From Orobanche coerulescens (lineage: Eukaryota > Streptophyta > Magnoliopsida > Lamiales > Orobanchaceae), in the NCBI GenBank assembly GCA_033398695.1, contig CM065814.1, positions 108,130,501 through 108,194,500 on the forward strand: a stretch of 64,000 nucleotides of DNA, read 5' to 3'. How positions within the stretch are numbered: position 1 is the first letter of the stretch; the number at the start of each line of letters is the position of its first letter. The notes below the pieces were generated by a model. That model saw only the letters and a program-made list of their open reading frames with translations. It did no database searches and had not been told where the DNA came from. Below are positions 11,308 to 24,402 of this stretch, piece after piece. The position numbers and the translations under genes are program-made.

Positions 11308-13603
11308 TTCTACCCTCCTTAAAAGAAGTTTCGTCCCGAAACTTAAAACAAGTAGGGAGAAGAAATATTCCGCCAGGAAAAAAAAACTCAACGAGATACA
11401 CAAGAATGCGTAACTAACGCCCCACGGCGAAATGTTACAAACAACGCAAAGGAATATACGGCGTGAAAACACGCTCCACGGCGACCAACACAACGTCGCC
11501 ATTAGGGATATAATAAAACCAACAAGTGACAAGCGTCATCAAATGGATAATACAATCAAGTCAATTATCCGAACAATCGCAAAACACAACGAACGAAAAT
11601 CGATACGATTGACCAACCTAACGGTACATTGATCAAAACGCGAGTCAAACGCTGAACAAATACGGAATTCCACCGCCTAAGGGCTGGAAGATCGAAAACG
11701 AAACTAATTTCCCGAATCAAGGGAATTACGAAGGAGCCTGAATGTTCTCCAATCACGGAACGAGATCAATAAAACCGAACAATCAAGCGATCGAACCACA
11801 ACGATCGAGACAACAAAAATCGAAGAATCATGTTCGAATCACGAAGAACAATAAAGTTCAAACAACAACTCCCGGATGATCCGGTGAGAACTACAAGACA
11901 TGCATTCTCATAAGATCCACAGAAAGGGAATAGCGATTGAAAAGTCACAACGACAAACGAGTTATTAGAAATGATACCACACTCGTTCGATAAACAAAAA
12001 CAAGGGGCGGACAAGCTCGTAAATGTCAACGAACATAAATGAGTCGGCCAGTCGAAAACATAAGAGTTCCAAATCCGATCTACTTCGAATAAAAGAACTA
12101 ATAGAATCGAACTGAACCCGAGCAAGGTTCACAAGAATCGAACTGAACCCGAAAAAGTCACATCGATAACCAGATCGACCCACAACAAGATCACAGCTCG
12201 TTCGGACGATGAAACCGAAATACAGAACAAGTTCATAAAGTACCAACGAACATGAGCGAATCGATAGACTGGAGAAAGAGAAAATACAGAAGTCAAAATA
12301 GTACGGACATTATCTCCGACCTCGTCCACGAAATTCACAAAAACGGGAGCAAGGTAACAAGACATTAAACAACCGACGCATAACGGAACCATCACCGATG
12401 CACACGGTCATACCAAACCAAGATCTAACAGCTCGCACATGCGCGATAACGCAGAAATCACCACGAGATGGCAACACTCAATACCAACATTCCACCTCTC
12501 ACAGGGGGCTAGCACAACCAATGTGTGGAAAGCGACTCAACGCTCACACCGCCAATTCGATCATACTCGGGAGAAAGTATCAAAATGACAACGCGAACAT
12601 CATACATACATACCCAGCCCTCAAACGGGAATGGATATGTTTTAAAAACGAAAACCTCATTTTGAAAATAATTTAGAAGAACACCGGTTGATCTTGAGTA
12701 TCACCTTTCAAAAAGTATAAACGTGAAACATCGTTATCGAGACATTGGAGAACCATTTCGCATTTGATAAAAATGAGGACACTTTCTCTTAGTGAAAACT
12801 TTCAGAATATTCGACCCTCGGGTCTACATGAAAGTGTTTCTAAAACATTGAAAATATCTCAAAGCATTTTGGTCCTCGAAGTAGAAAATTTTTGAAATAT
12901 ATTGTGGCACCTTGGATGTACCACAAGAAAATAACTCATTTGAAAAGTATGTCTCGAAATTTATTTTTCCAAGATACTCAAGGTTTTCAAAAATCCAATA
13001 GGCGTAATGCCCAAAACTCACACATATCGACGTTCACTAAAACAACTCCTAGCACACGTATCAAAAAGTTTAAAATCAAGACAATACATGTCTTTAAACG
13101 AAAATAAACGATAAAATACCACATTCAGAACAAAACCACTGATAAAATACCCTCCCGCACTGGCTAGTGAACAAGTCGAACGCGTATAAGCACAAAGCTT
13201 CCACAATAGAACTTGTAAAACGTGCAAATCGATTCGAAAATCATCAGCCACGGACAAAAACAACAATAAAAATACATCACAAGCGACGACACTCCTCGTA
13301 TAAATCAAATACGAGAGTCGACTAAATACATATCGTGAATTCAAAATCCACATAAGGATTCCACCACTTAACAAATAATCATAAAAATAGCTCGTGTCAC
13401 ACGAGGCACAACACAAAGAAGGGAGACTTACTTCCACAGGTCGCACGAAGATGATGATCGCCCCACGATACTAATCACGACCAACAAACTCAACCGACGC
13501 GTCGCGACACGACTCGATCAGATAAAATCCGACGAAACAAGACTCAAACAACACGACTTGACCCGACGGCTAGGTTTCCTCAACACAGGCTCGATACCAT
13601 TTA
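11308..13603 (-). mobile_element. B internal segment 2
   Basis: It is the counterpart of segment 5: both have CCAAGATCTAACAGCTCGC (12418 and 28581), ACATTCCACCTCTC and GGATATGTTTTAAAAACG. It lies about 16.16 kb before segment 5. No protein domain is visible. Confidence 0.88.
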
Positions 13604-16600
13604 TGTAACACCCCCAATCCGCTCAGGGATATTACACGTCGTAGAACCTTTCCTCAAGGATCTACCAGGCTGGTAACGACATATAACAACTCAACCATGC
13701 CTTTCAGGCTAAAATGACTCGATGGACCGATTTGGTCTTTCAACAAATACATACAACTCAAATACAACTCATGCCCACGCAGGGGACAAAATACAACCAC
13801 ACCCGTACAACGGGAACAATATAGCAGCGGAAAATAAAGTACAACTGAACCAACACACGATGTACGGTTCCTCATGTGATTAGTATCGATCATCTTTCAT
13901 CATCCTTCGTGCCGACCCTGTGTTATGCTCCAAAACCTGAATGCAAAAACAGACATCCACCCCCCGAATACTCGGGGGTTAGCAAAACTCCACTGTTTTG
14001 CTAGTGCAAGAACAAAGTGCAAATACGAGCCATACAATTCACATTCCACGAATAACAATAACCAAGGATCCTCAAAGATCCAAATGAAATGAATAGTACT
14101 TCCCGAGGCAAGGGTTTGAGAAAACATTTAAAAATTGAAACATCATAAATCAATGGAAGTAATTTATAAAACGGTTTAGAATGCCATCGAGAGTTTTAAT
14201 AGAAAACAATTTAGAATTATCAAATCCTACTTTTCAAAATCCAAAAGACAAAAGGGGTCACCGCCCCAAAGGTTTACTTTCCGAAAAATGACATTTACCA
14301 AACCGTTGGGATTTTAGCCCCAAATCCGTAAAACGACTTTTACAAAACCATTGGGGTTTTAGCCCCAAATCTCATCAACTCACAGTACACAAGAACGACC
14401 ACAAGGTTCGTCTCCCAACATCAAAATCCACAAATAAAGGATTTAAAACATAAGCAACAAAATACTCTAGAGCCATCCTAGCCAAGTAGGCCAAACGAAC
14501 AACTTACCTCTTACACACTTAGTCAATGCATGCAAATGAAAACCGTTCAAAAGCACTCATTTCCAGAAATGCCATAATCAAATCTTGTTTGCAAAATGCA
14601 CCACAATTAACCGTCGATCCACGTCTCTGTGGACCCCTACCGAGACCCCGTCGGATCTAACCCGTAGTGGTTAAAAGCAAGCTCGTCGATCCACGTCTCT
14701 GTGGACCCCTACCGAGACCCCGTCGGATCTAACCCATAGTGAGCATACACACACACACGTTACTCATGCAATACTAATATGCTAAGAATGTAAGTTCATT
14801 AAGAATACTCACTAGAGATGGCCATTAACTCGACACCATTATCAAACTCTTCAAAACACCATAACAAGATTAAATACGGAATACACGATTCCATAACTTT
14901 AAACAATAGGAGTATCATCATCAAATTCTTCAACGTTCAAAATAACCAAATCATAATCAATCCCCAAAACACACCATTCACAAAACACACACGCCATTTG
15001 AAAGAAAGCCTTTAACGAGGCCAAACCGAAATCTTTTGAAACTTCATTTCAAGCAACCAAACAAACACACCAAGACGATCACCGATCATCATATCCATAA
15101 AATAAGAAAAGTATGGGCAAGGTACTTGCCTCGAATAACCACAACGCGGAGAATCGGCCGAAGTAGGTTGGCACGAACCGACTACGAACTCGCCGACTCC
15201 ACCGAACGACAATCCACAACAATGAACTACGAACGAAAACAATAACAACGAAAATGAATTCCAAAGTATGACCCAAAGCCGCTGAATTCAAAGAACAAAT
15301 GACGAAGGTTCAAGGATTTCCCCCAAAACGGCCAAGAACACGATTCGTCCCGTCAAAACCCGAAAATGGAATTCCAAGTTGAAATATGGATATACAATCC
15401 ATAGAATATGTTTAACAACATCATTTAACCATAATCTATCCATCGAAAATGGATGAAAAACGAGATCGGGGACAAATCCCCCAAAAAGTCAATTCGAAGG
15501 AAATCAAGAAATATACTTCGATTCGACGAAGAACAATGGATTAAATGATGTTAAACACAACAATACTACCAAGATTAATCATACCCATCATGAATTAATC
15601 AACAACACGGAACGAATCGGACGAAAATGCAAAAATCCCCAAATTCACGAAATTAGGGTTCTAAGGAAGATTACCTTGATTCGCTGGATCAAAGGATGAT
15701 AACGGACGATTGATTGATGTTATGAACTCAAGAACTTCATGGATTTGTTGTTAAACAACATGGCTTCCACCCATGAATCGCCATCCGCGGACGGAGAAGG
15801 AAGGAAGTGAAAACGAAATGAAATGTGACCGCTCGGCCACATTTATCTGGCCGGACTAGCGCGCAGTCGCCGAGCTAGCGCGGCGCTTCTCGGCCCAGCC
15901 GCGATCCGATGGCCTCATTGCCTACCGACTCGGCCAGTAGCGTGCGCAGCCTTTTCCGGCCGTGGCGTGCGCTACTGCCGGCGTAGCGCACGCAGCGTCC
16001 GGCAGCAGCGTGCGCTACCCGCCGATCATGACCGATTCCGAACCCCTGTGACTCCACCGCCTGTGCCCGCTAGCGTGCGTTAGGCCATCCCAGAAGCGTC
16101 GCTACACTGCCGGTTAGCGCGGCAGCCTTCCGGCCGTGGCGTGCGCTACGCCGGTTCTCGCGCACCGTCCGGCCGGTGCCCGCAATCGTCCGGCCTCCCA
16201 TAACCGTCCGGCCATCCCAAGAACCGCTGTGGCTCGGCGACCCGATTTCCGAAAACGCACTAACGAACACGATTTAAAAGTTCGCGGACGACATCAACGA
16301 CCGAAATGAAAACATAATACCATAATTAATCTTACGCGACCAAGAAACGGGTCGAGACAACAATTACAGATACACGGATACCGTAACTTTCAAGAAATTA
16401 CAAAATGGCCCAAAACGCCGAAAATCACGATACGTGATCGAATAACCAAAGTTCACAACACGTCTAACAAAGTTAAACGGACTTACGGAAACTCAAACAA
16501 TAGCTTGAGCGAGATTCGCAAGAATCGAACTCAAGCGCGGAAAAGTCGCTAAAAAGCACGGAACTCAACGAAACGACACCGAAACGAACTCGGATGTCAA

Positions 16601-16713
16601 AAAGTGTAGAATTAATCATTCTCAGAATGACGAAACGGTCATGAGCGAGTCGTCAAAACAGACTTCCGCCGAAAAAAAAGAAATTACCGGAAATCGAAAT
16701 TACGGGTATTACA
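13604..16713 (-). repeat. B LTR 3
   Basis: 3110 bases. It is the counterpart of LTR 6: both have AATTTAGAATTATC, AAATCTTGTTTGC (14581 and 30738) and CGAAAATGGATG. Its U3 cluster (15850-16155) contains many short losses relative to LTR 1. Confidence 0.9.
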
Positions 16714-19016
16714 TTCTACCCTCCTTAAAAGAAGTTTCGTCCCGAAACTTAAAACAAGTAGGGAGAAGAAATATTCCGCCAGGAAAAAAAACTCAACGAG
16801 ATACACAAGAATGCGTAACTAACGCCCCACGGCGAAATGTTACAAACAACGCAAAGGAATATACGGCGTGAAAACACGCTCCACGGCGACCAACACAACG
16901 TCGCCATTAGGGATATAATAAAACCAACAAGTGACAAGCGTCATCAAATGGATAATACAATCAAGTCAATTATCCGAACAATCGCAAAACACAACGAACG
17001 AAAATCGATACGATTGACCAACCTAACGGTACATTGATCAAAACGCGAGTCAAACGCTGAACAAATACGGAATTCCACCGCCTAAGGGCTGGAAGATCGA
17101 AAACGAAACTAATTTCCCGAACTGAAGGGAATTACGAAGGAGCCTGAATGTTCTCCAATCACGGAACGAGATCAATAAAAACCGAACAATCAAACGATCG
17201 AACCACAACGATCGAGACAACAAAAATCGAAGAATCATGTTCGAATCACGAAGAACAATAAAGTTCAAACAACAACTCCCAGGATGATCTGGTGAGAACT
17301 ACAAGACATGCATTCTCATAAGATCCACAGGAAAGGGAATAGCGATTGAAAAGTCACAACGACAAACGAGTTATTCCGAAATGATACCACACTCGTTCGA
17401 TAAATAAAAACAAGGGGTAGGACAAGCTCAGAAATGTCAACGAACATAAATGAGTCGACAGAGTCGAAAACATAAGAGTTCCAAATCCGATCTACTTCGA
17501 ATAAAAGAACTAATAGAATCGAACTGAACCCGAGCAAGGTTCACAAGAATCGAACTGAACCCGAAAAAGTCACATCGATAACCAGATCGACCCACAACAA
17601 GATCACAGCTCGTTCGGACGATGAAACCGAAATACAGAACAAGTTCATAAAGTACCAACGAACATGAGCGAATCGATAGACTGGAGAAAGAGAAAATACA
17701 GAAGTCAAAATAGTACGGGCATTATCTCCGACCTCGTCCACGAAATTCACAAAAACGGGAGCAAGGTAACAAGACATTAAACAACCGACGCATAACGGAA
17801 CCATCACCGATGCACACGGTCATACCAAACCAAGCTCTAACAGATCGCACATGCGCGATAACGCAGAAATCACCACGAGATGGCAACACTCAATACCAAC
17901 ATTCCGCCTCTCACAGGGGGCTAGCACAACCAATGTGTGGAAAGCGACTCAACGCTCACACCGCCAATTCGATCATACTCGGGAGAAAGTATCAAAATGA
18001 CAACGCGAACATCATACATACATACCCAGCCCTCAAACGGGAATGGATAGGTTTTAAAAACGAAAACCTCATTTTGAAAATAATTTAGAAGAACACCGGT
18101 TGATCTTGAGTATCACCTTTCAAAAAGTATAAACGTGAAACATCGTTATCGAGACATTGGAGAACCATTTCGCATTTGATAAAAATGAGGACACTTTCTC
18201 TTAGTGAAAACTTTCAGAATATTCGACCCTCGGGTCTACATAAAAGTGTTTCTAAAACATTGAAAATATCTCAAAGCATTTTGGTCCTCAAGTAGAAAAT
18301 TTTTGAAATATATCAGGCACCTTGGATGTACCACAAGAAAATAACTCATTTGAAAAGTATGTCTCGAAATTTATTTTTCCAATATACTCAAGGTTTTCAA
18401 AAATCCAATAGGCCAGAATGCCCAAAACTCACACATATCGACGTTCACTAAAACAACTCCTAGCACACGTATCAAAAAGTTTAAAATCAAGACAATACAT
18501 GTCTTTAAACGAAAATAAACGATAAAATACCACATTCAGAACAAAACCACTGATAAAATACCCTCCCGCACTGGCTAGTGAACAAGTCGAACGCGTATAA
18601 GCACAAAGCTTCCACAATAGAACTTGTAAAACGTGCAAATCGATTCGAAAATCATCAGCCACGGACAAAAACAACAATAAAAATACATCACAAGCGACGA
18701 CACTCCTCGTATAAATCAAATACGAGAGTCGACTAAATACATATCGTGAATTCAAAATCCACATAAGGATTCCACCACTTAACAAATAATCATAAAAATA
18801 GCTCGTGTCACACGAGGCACAACACAAAGAAGGGAGACTTACTTCCACAGGTCGCACGAAGATGATGATCGCCCCACGATACTAATCACGACCAACAAAC
18901 TCAAACGACGCGTCGCGACACGACTCAGTCAGATAAAATCCGACGAAACAAGACTCAAACAACACGACTTGACCCGACAGCCTAGGTTTCCTCAACCTGG
19001 GCTCTGATACCATTTA
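16714..19016 (-). mobile_element. B internal segment 3
   Basis: Paired with segment 6 by CTCTAACAGATCGCAC (17835 and 33964). It ends at the best-preserved primer-binding site of the array. No protein domain is visible. Confidence 0.88.
19001..19012 (-). other. Intact primer-binding site of element B (tRNA-iMet)
   Basis: The minus strand reads TGGTATCAGAGCCCAGGTT four bases after the LTR end, an exact match to the plant initiator-methionine site. An identical 12-base core is at 29753-29764. The other units read TGGTATCGAGC or TGGTATGAGC, missing bases of the CAG, which fits the sequencing-error pattern seen elsewhere. Confidence 0.88.
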
Positions 19017-22000
19017 TGTAACACCCCCAATCCGCTCAGGGATATTACACGTCGTAGAATCTTTCCTCAAGGATCTACCAGGCTGGTAACGACATATAAC
19101 AACTCAACCATGCCTTTCAGGCTAAAATGACTCAGTAGACCGATTTGGTCTTTCAACACATACATACAACTCAAATACAACTCATGCCCACGCAGGGGAC
19201 AAAATACAACCACACCCGTACAACGGGAACAATATAGCAGCGGAAAATAAAGTACAACTGAACCAACACACGATGTACGGTTCCTCATGTGATTAGTATC
19301 GATCATCTTTCATCATCCTTCGTGCCGACCCTGTGTTATGCTCCGAAACCTGAATGCAAAAACAGACATCCACCCCCCGAATACTCGGGGGTTAGCAAAA
19401 CTCCACTGTTTTGCTAGTGCAAGAACAAAGTGCAAATACGAGCCATACAATTCACATTCCACGAATAACAATAACCAAGGATCCTCAAAGATCCAAATGA
19501 AATGAATAGTACTTCCCGAGGCAAGGGTTTGAGAAAACATTTAAAAATTGAAACATCATAAATCAATGGAAGTAATTTATAAAACGGTTTAGAATGCCAT
19601 CGAGAGTTTTAATAGAAAACAATTTAGGATTATCAAATCCTACTTTTCAAAATCCAAAAGACAAAAGGGTCACGCCCCAAAGGTTTACTTTCCGAAAAAT
19701 GACATTTACCAAACCGTTGGGATTTTAGCCCCAAATCCGTAAAACGACTTTTACAAAACCATTGGGGTTTTAGCCCCAAATCTCATCAACTCACAGTACA
19801 CAAGAACGACCACAAGGTTCGTCTCCCAACATCAAAATCCACAAATAAAGGATTTAAAACATAAGCAACAAAATACTCTAGAGCCATCCTAGCCAAGTAG
19901 GCCAAACGAACAACTTACCTCTTACACACTTAGTCAATGCATGCAAATGAAAACCGTTCAAAAGCACTCATTTCCAGAAATGCCATAATCAAATCACGTT
20001 TGCAAAATGCACCACAATTAACCGTCGATCCACGTCTCTGTGGACCCCTACCGAGACCCCGTCGGATCTAACCCGTAGTGGTTAAAAGCAAGCTCGTCGA
20101 TCCACGTCTCTGTGGACCCCTACCGAGACCCCGTCGGATCTAACCCATAGTGAGCATACACACACACACGTTACTCATGCAATACTAATATGCTAAGAAT
20201 GTAAGTTCATTAAGAATACTCACTAGAGATGGCCATTAACTCGACACCATTATCAAACTCTTCAAAACACCATAACAAGATTAAATACGGAATACACGAT
20301 TCCATAACTTTAAACAATAGGAGTATCATCATCAAATTCTTCAACGTTCAAAATAACCAAATCATAATCAATCCCCAAAACACACCATTCACAAAACACA
20401 CACGCCATTTGAAAGAAAGCCTTTAACGAGGCCAAAGAAATCTTTTGAAACTTCATTTCAAGCAACCAAACAAACACACCAAGACGATCACCGATCATCA
20501 TATCCATAAAATAAGAAAAGTATGGGCAAGGTACTTGCCTCGAATAACGCGGAGAATCGGCCGAAGTAGGTTGGCACGAACCGACTACGAACTCGCCGAC
20601 TCCACCGAACGACAATCCACAACAATGAACTACGAACGAAAACAATAACAACGAAAATGAATTCCAAAGTATGACCCAAAGCCGCTGAATTCAAAGAACA
20701 AATGACGAAGGTTCAAGGATTTCCCCCAAAACGGCCAAGAACACGATTCGTCCCGTCAAAACCCGAAAATGGAATTCCAAGTTGAAATATGGATATACAA
20801 TCCATAGAATATGTTTAACAACATCATTTAACCATAATCTATCCATCGAAAATAGATGAAAAACGAGATCGGGGACAAATCCCCCAAAAAGTCAATTCGA
20901 AGGAAATCAAGAAATATACTTCGATTCGACGAAGAACAATGGATTAAATGATGTTAAACACAACAATACTACCAAGATTAATCATACCCATCATGAATTA
21001 ATCAACAACACGGAACGAATCGGACGAAAATGCAAAAATCCCCAAATTCACGAAATTAGGGTTCTAAGGAAGATTACCTTGATTCGTTGGATCAAAGGAT
21101 GATAACGGACGATTGATTGATGTTATGAACTCAAGAACTTCATGGATTTGTTGTTAAACAACATGGCTTCGTCACCCATGAATCGCCATCCGCGGACGGA
21201 GAAGGAAGGAAGTGAAAAACGAAATGAAATGTGACTTTCGACCACATTTATCTTGGGCCGGACTAGCGCGCGCTAAGTGCCCGAGCTAGCGTCTTCTCGG
21301 CCCGAGCCGCGATCGATGGCCTCACCGCCTCCCGACTCGGCCAGGTAGCGTGCGCAGCCTTCCGGCCGTGGCGTGCGCTACCTGCCGGCCGTAGCGTACG
21401 CAGCGTCCGACAGTAGCGTGCGCTACCTGCCGATCATGACCGATTCCAGAACCCCCAGGACTCCACTGCCCAGGCCCGCTAGCGTGCGTTAGGCCATCCG
21501 GTAGCGTGCGCTACACTGCCGGTTAGCGCAGCCTTCCGGCCGTAGCGTGCGCTCGCCGGTTCTGCCGCACCCGTCCGGCGGTGCCCTGCAATCGTCGGCG
21601 ATCCATAACCGTCCGGCGATCCATGCCGCCCGAGCTCGGCGACCGATTCGAAAACGCACGCACGAACACGACGAAAAGTTCGCGGACGACATCAACGACC
21701 CGAAATGAAAACATAATACCATAATTAATCTTACGCGACCAAGAAATGGGTCGAGACAACAATTACAGATACGGATACCCGTAACTTTCAAGAAATTACA
21801 AAATGGCCCAAGCGCCGAAAATCACGATACGTGATCGAATAACCAAACCGAAGTTCACAACACGTCTAACAAAGTTAAACGGACTTACGGGAAACTCAAG
21901 CAGCGATTTGAGCGAGATTCGCAAGAATCGAACTCAAGCGCGGAAAAGTCGTTAAAAGCACGGAACTCAACGAAACGACACCGAAACGAACTCGGATGTC

Positions 22001-22114
22001 AAAAAGTGTAGAATTAATCATTCTCAGAATGACGAAAAGGTCATGAGAGAGTCGTCAAAACAGACTTCCGCCGAAAAAAAGAAATTACCGGAAATCGAAA
22101 TTACGGGTATTACA
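19017..22114 (-). repeat. B LTR 4
   Basis: 3098 bases. It is the counterpart of LTR 7: both have CGAAAATAGATG (20847 and 36961), GATTCGTTGGATC, AAGAAATGGGTCGAG and GTCATGAGAGAGTCG. It lies about 16.12 kb before LTR 7. Confidence 0.9.
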
Positions 22115-24402
22115 TTCTACCCTCCTTAAAAGAAGTTTCGTCCCGAAACTTAAGACAAGTAGGGAGAAGAAATATTCCATGGGAAAAAAACTCAACGAGA
22201 TACACAAGAATGCGTAACTAACGCCCCACGGCGAAATGTTACAAACAACGCAAAGGAATATACGGCGTGAAAACACGCTCCACGGCGACCAACACAACGT
22301 CGCCATTAGGGATATAATAAAACCAACAAGTGACAAGCGTCATCAAATGGATAATACAATCAAGTCAATTATCCGAACAATCGCAAAATACAACGAACGA
22401 AAATCGATACGATTGACCAACCTAACGGTACATTGATCAAAACGCGAGTCAAACGGCCCGAACAAATACGAATTCCACCTAAATTTGGAAGATCGAAACG
22501 AAACTAATTTCCCGAATCAAGGGAATTACGAAGGAGCTGAATGTTCTCCAATCACGGAACGAGATCAATAAAACCGAACAATCAAACGATCGAACCACAA
22601 CGATCGAGACAACAAAATCGAAGAATCATGTTCGAATCACGAAGAACAATAAAGTTCAAACAACAACTCCCGGGATGATCGGTGAGAACTACAAGCCATG
22701 CATTCTCATAAGATCCACAGGAAAGGAATAGCGATTGAAAAGTCACAACGACAAGCGAGTTATTAGAAATGATACCACACTCGTTCGATAAACAAAAACA
22801 AGGGCGGGACAAGCTCGAAATGTCAACGAACATAAATGAGTCGACCAGTCGAAAACATAAGAGTTCCAAATCCGATCTACTTCGAATAAAAGAACTAATA
22901 GAATCGAACTGAACCCGAGCAAGGTTCACAAGAATCGAACTGAACCCGAAAAAGTCACATCGATAACCAGATCGACCCACAACAAGATCACAGCTCGTTC
23001 GGACGATGAAACCGAAATACAGAACAAGTTCATAAAGTACCAACGAACATGAGCGAATCGATAGACTGGAGAAAGAGAAAATACAGAAGTCAAAATAGTA
23101 CGGGCATTATCTCCGACCTCGTCCACGAAATTCACAAAAACGGGAGCAAGGTAACAAGACATTAAACAACCGACGCATAACGGAACCATCACCGATGCAC
23201 ACGGTCATACCAAACCAAGCTCTAACAGCTCGCACATGCGCGATAACGCAGAAATCACCACGAGATGGCAACACTCAATACCAACATTCCGCCTCTCACA
23301 GGGGGCTAGCACAACCAATGTGTGGAAAGCGACTCAACGCTCACACCGCCAATTCGATCATACTCGGGAGAAAGTATCAAAATGACAACGCGAACATCAT
23401 ACATACATACCCAGCCCTCAAACGGGAATGGATAGGTTTTAAAAACGAAAACTTCATTTTGAAAATAATTTAGAAGAACACCGGTTGATCTTGAGTATCA
23501 CCTTTCAAAAAGTATAAACGTGAAACATCGTTATCGAGACATTGGAGAACCATTTCGCATTTGATAAAAATGAGGACACTTTCTCTTAGTGAAAACTTTC
23601 AGAATATTCGACCCTCGGGTCTACATAAAAGTGTTTCTAAAACATTGAAAATATCTCAAAGCATTTTGGTCCTCGAAGTAGAAATTTTTTGAAATATATT
23701 GTGGCACCTTGGATGTACCACAAGAAAATAACTCATTTGAAAAGTATGTCTCGAAATTTATTTTTCCAAGATACTCAAGGTTTTCAAAAATCCAATAGGC
23801 CAGAATGCCCAAAACTCACACATATCGACGTTCACTAAAACAACTCCTAGCACACGTATCAAAAAGTTTAAAATCAAGACAATACATGTCTTTAAACGAA
23901 AATAAACGATAAAATACCACATTCAGAACAAAACCACTGATAAAATACCCTCCCGCACTGGCTAGTGAACAAGTCGAACGCGTATAAGCACAAAGCTTCC
24001 ACAATAGAACTTGTAAAACGTGCAAATCGATTCGAAAATCATCAGCCACGGACAAAAACAACAATAAAAATACATCACAAGCGACGACACTCCTCGTATA
24101 AATCAAATACGAGAGTCGACTAAATACATATCGTGAATTCAAAATCCACATAAGGATTCCACCACTTAACAAATAATCATAAAAATAGCTCGTGTCACAC
24201 GAGGCACAATACAAAGAAGGGAGACTTACTTCCACAGGTCGCACGAAGATGATGATCGCCCCACGATACTAATCACGACCAACAAACTCAAACGACGCGT
24301 CGCGACACGACTCAGTCAGATAAAATCCGACGAAACAAGACTCAAACAACACGACTTGACCCGGCGGACCTAGGTTTCCTCAACACGGGCTCATACCATT
24401 TA
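22115..24402 (-). mobile_element. B internal segment 4
   Basis: Paired with segment 7 by GCAAAATACAACG (22384 and 38504) and GAGGCACAATACAAAG. A local block near 22455-22690 has several short losses. No protein domain is visible. Confidence 0.88.

Noticed and set aside
12398..12676. A 92-codon + strand ORF (MHTVIPNQ...) found in most B units
   Set aside because: It is antisense to element B, has no recognisable domain, and its conservation is explained by the copies being recent duplicates.
13018..13446. A 142-codon minus-strand ORF repeated in segments 1-4 (also 18429-18857, 23816-24244; 139 codons at 7615-8034)
   Set aside because: It lies in the sense orientation near the primer site, but is only hydrophobic, Phe/Leu/Cys-rich sequence from T-rich DNA, is broken in segments 5-7, and shows no retroelement motif. 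Its recurrence follows from the tandem repeat.
8193..13603. Each B unit as an independent insertion
   Set aside because: No target-site duplication occurs between units; each LTR joins the next internal segment directly through primer site or polypurine tract.
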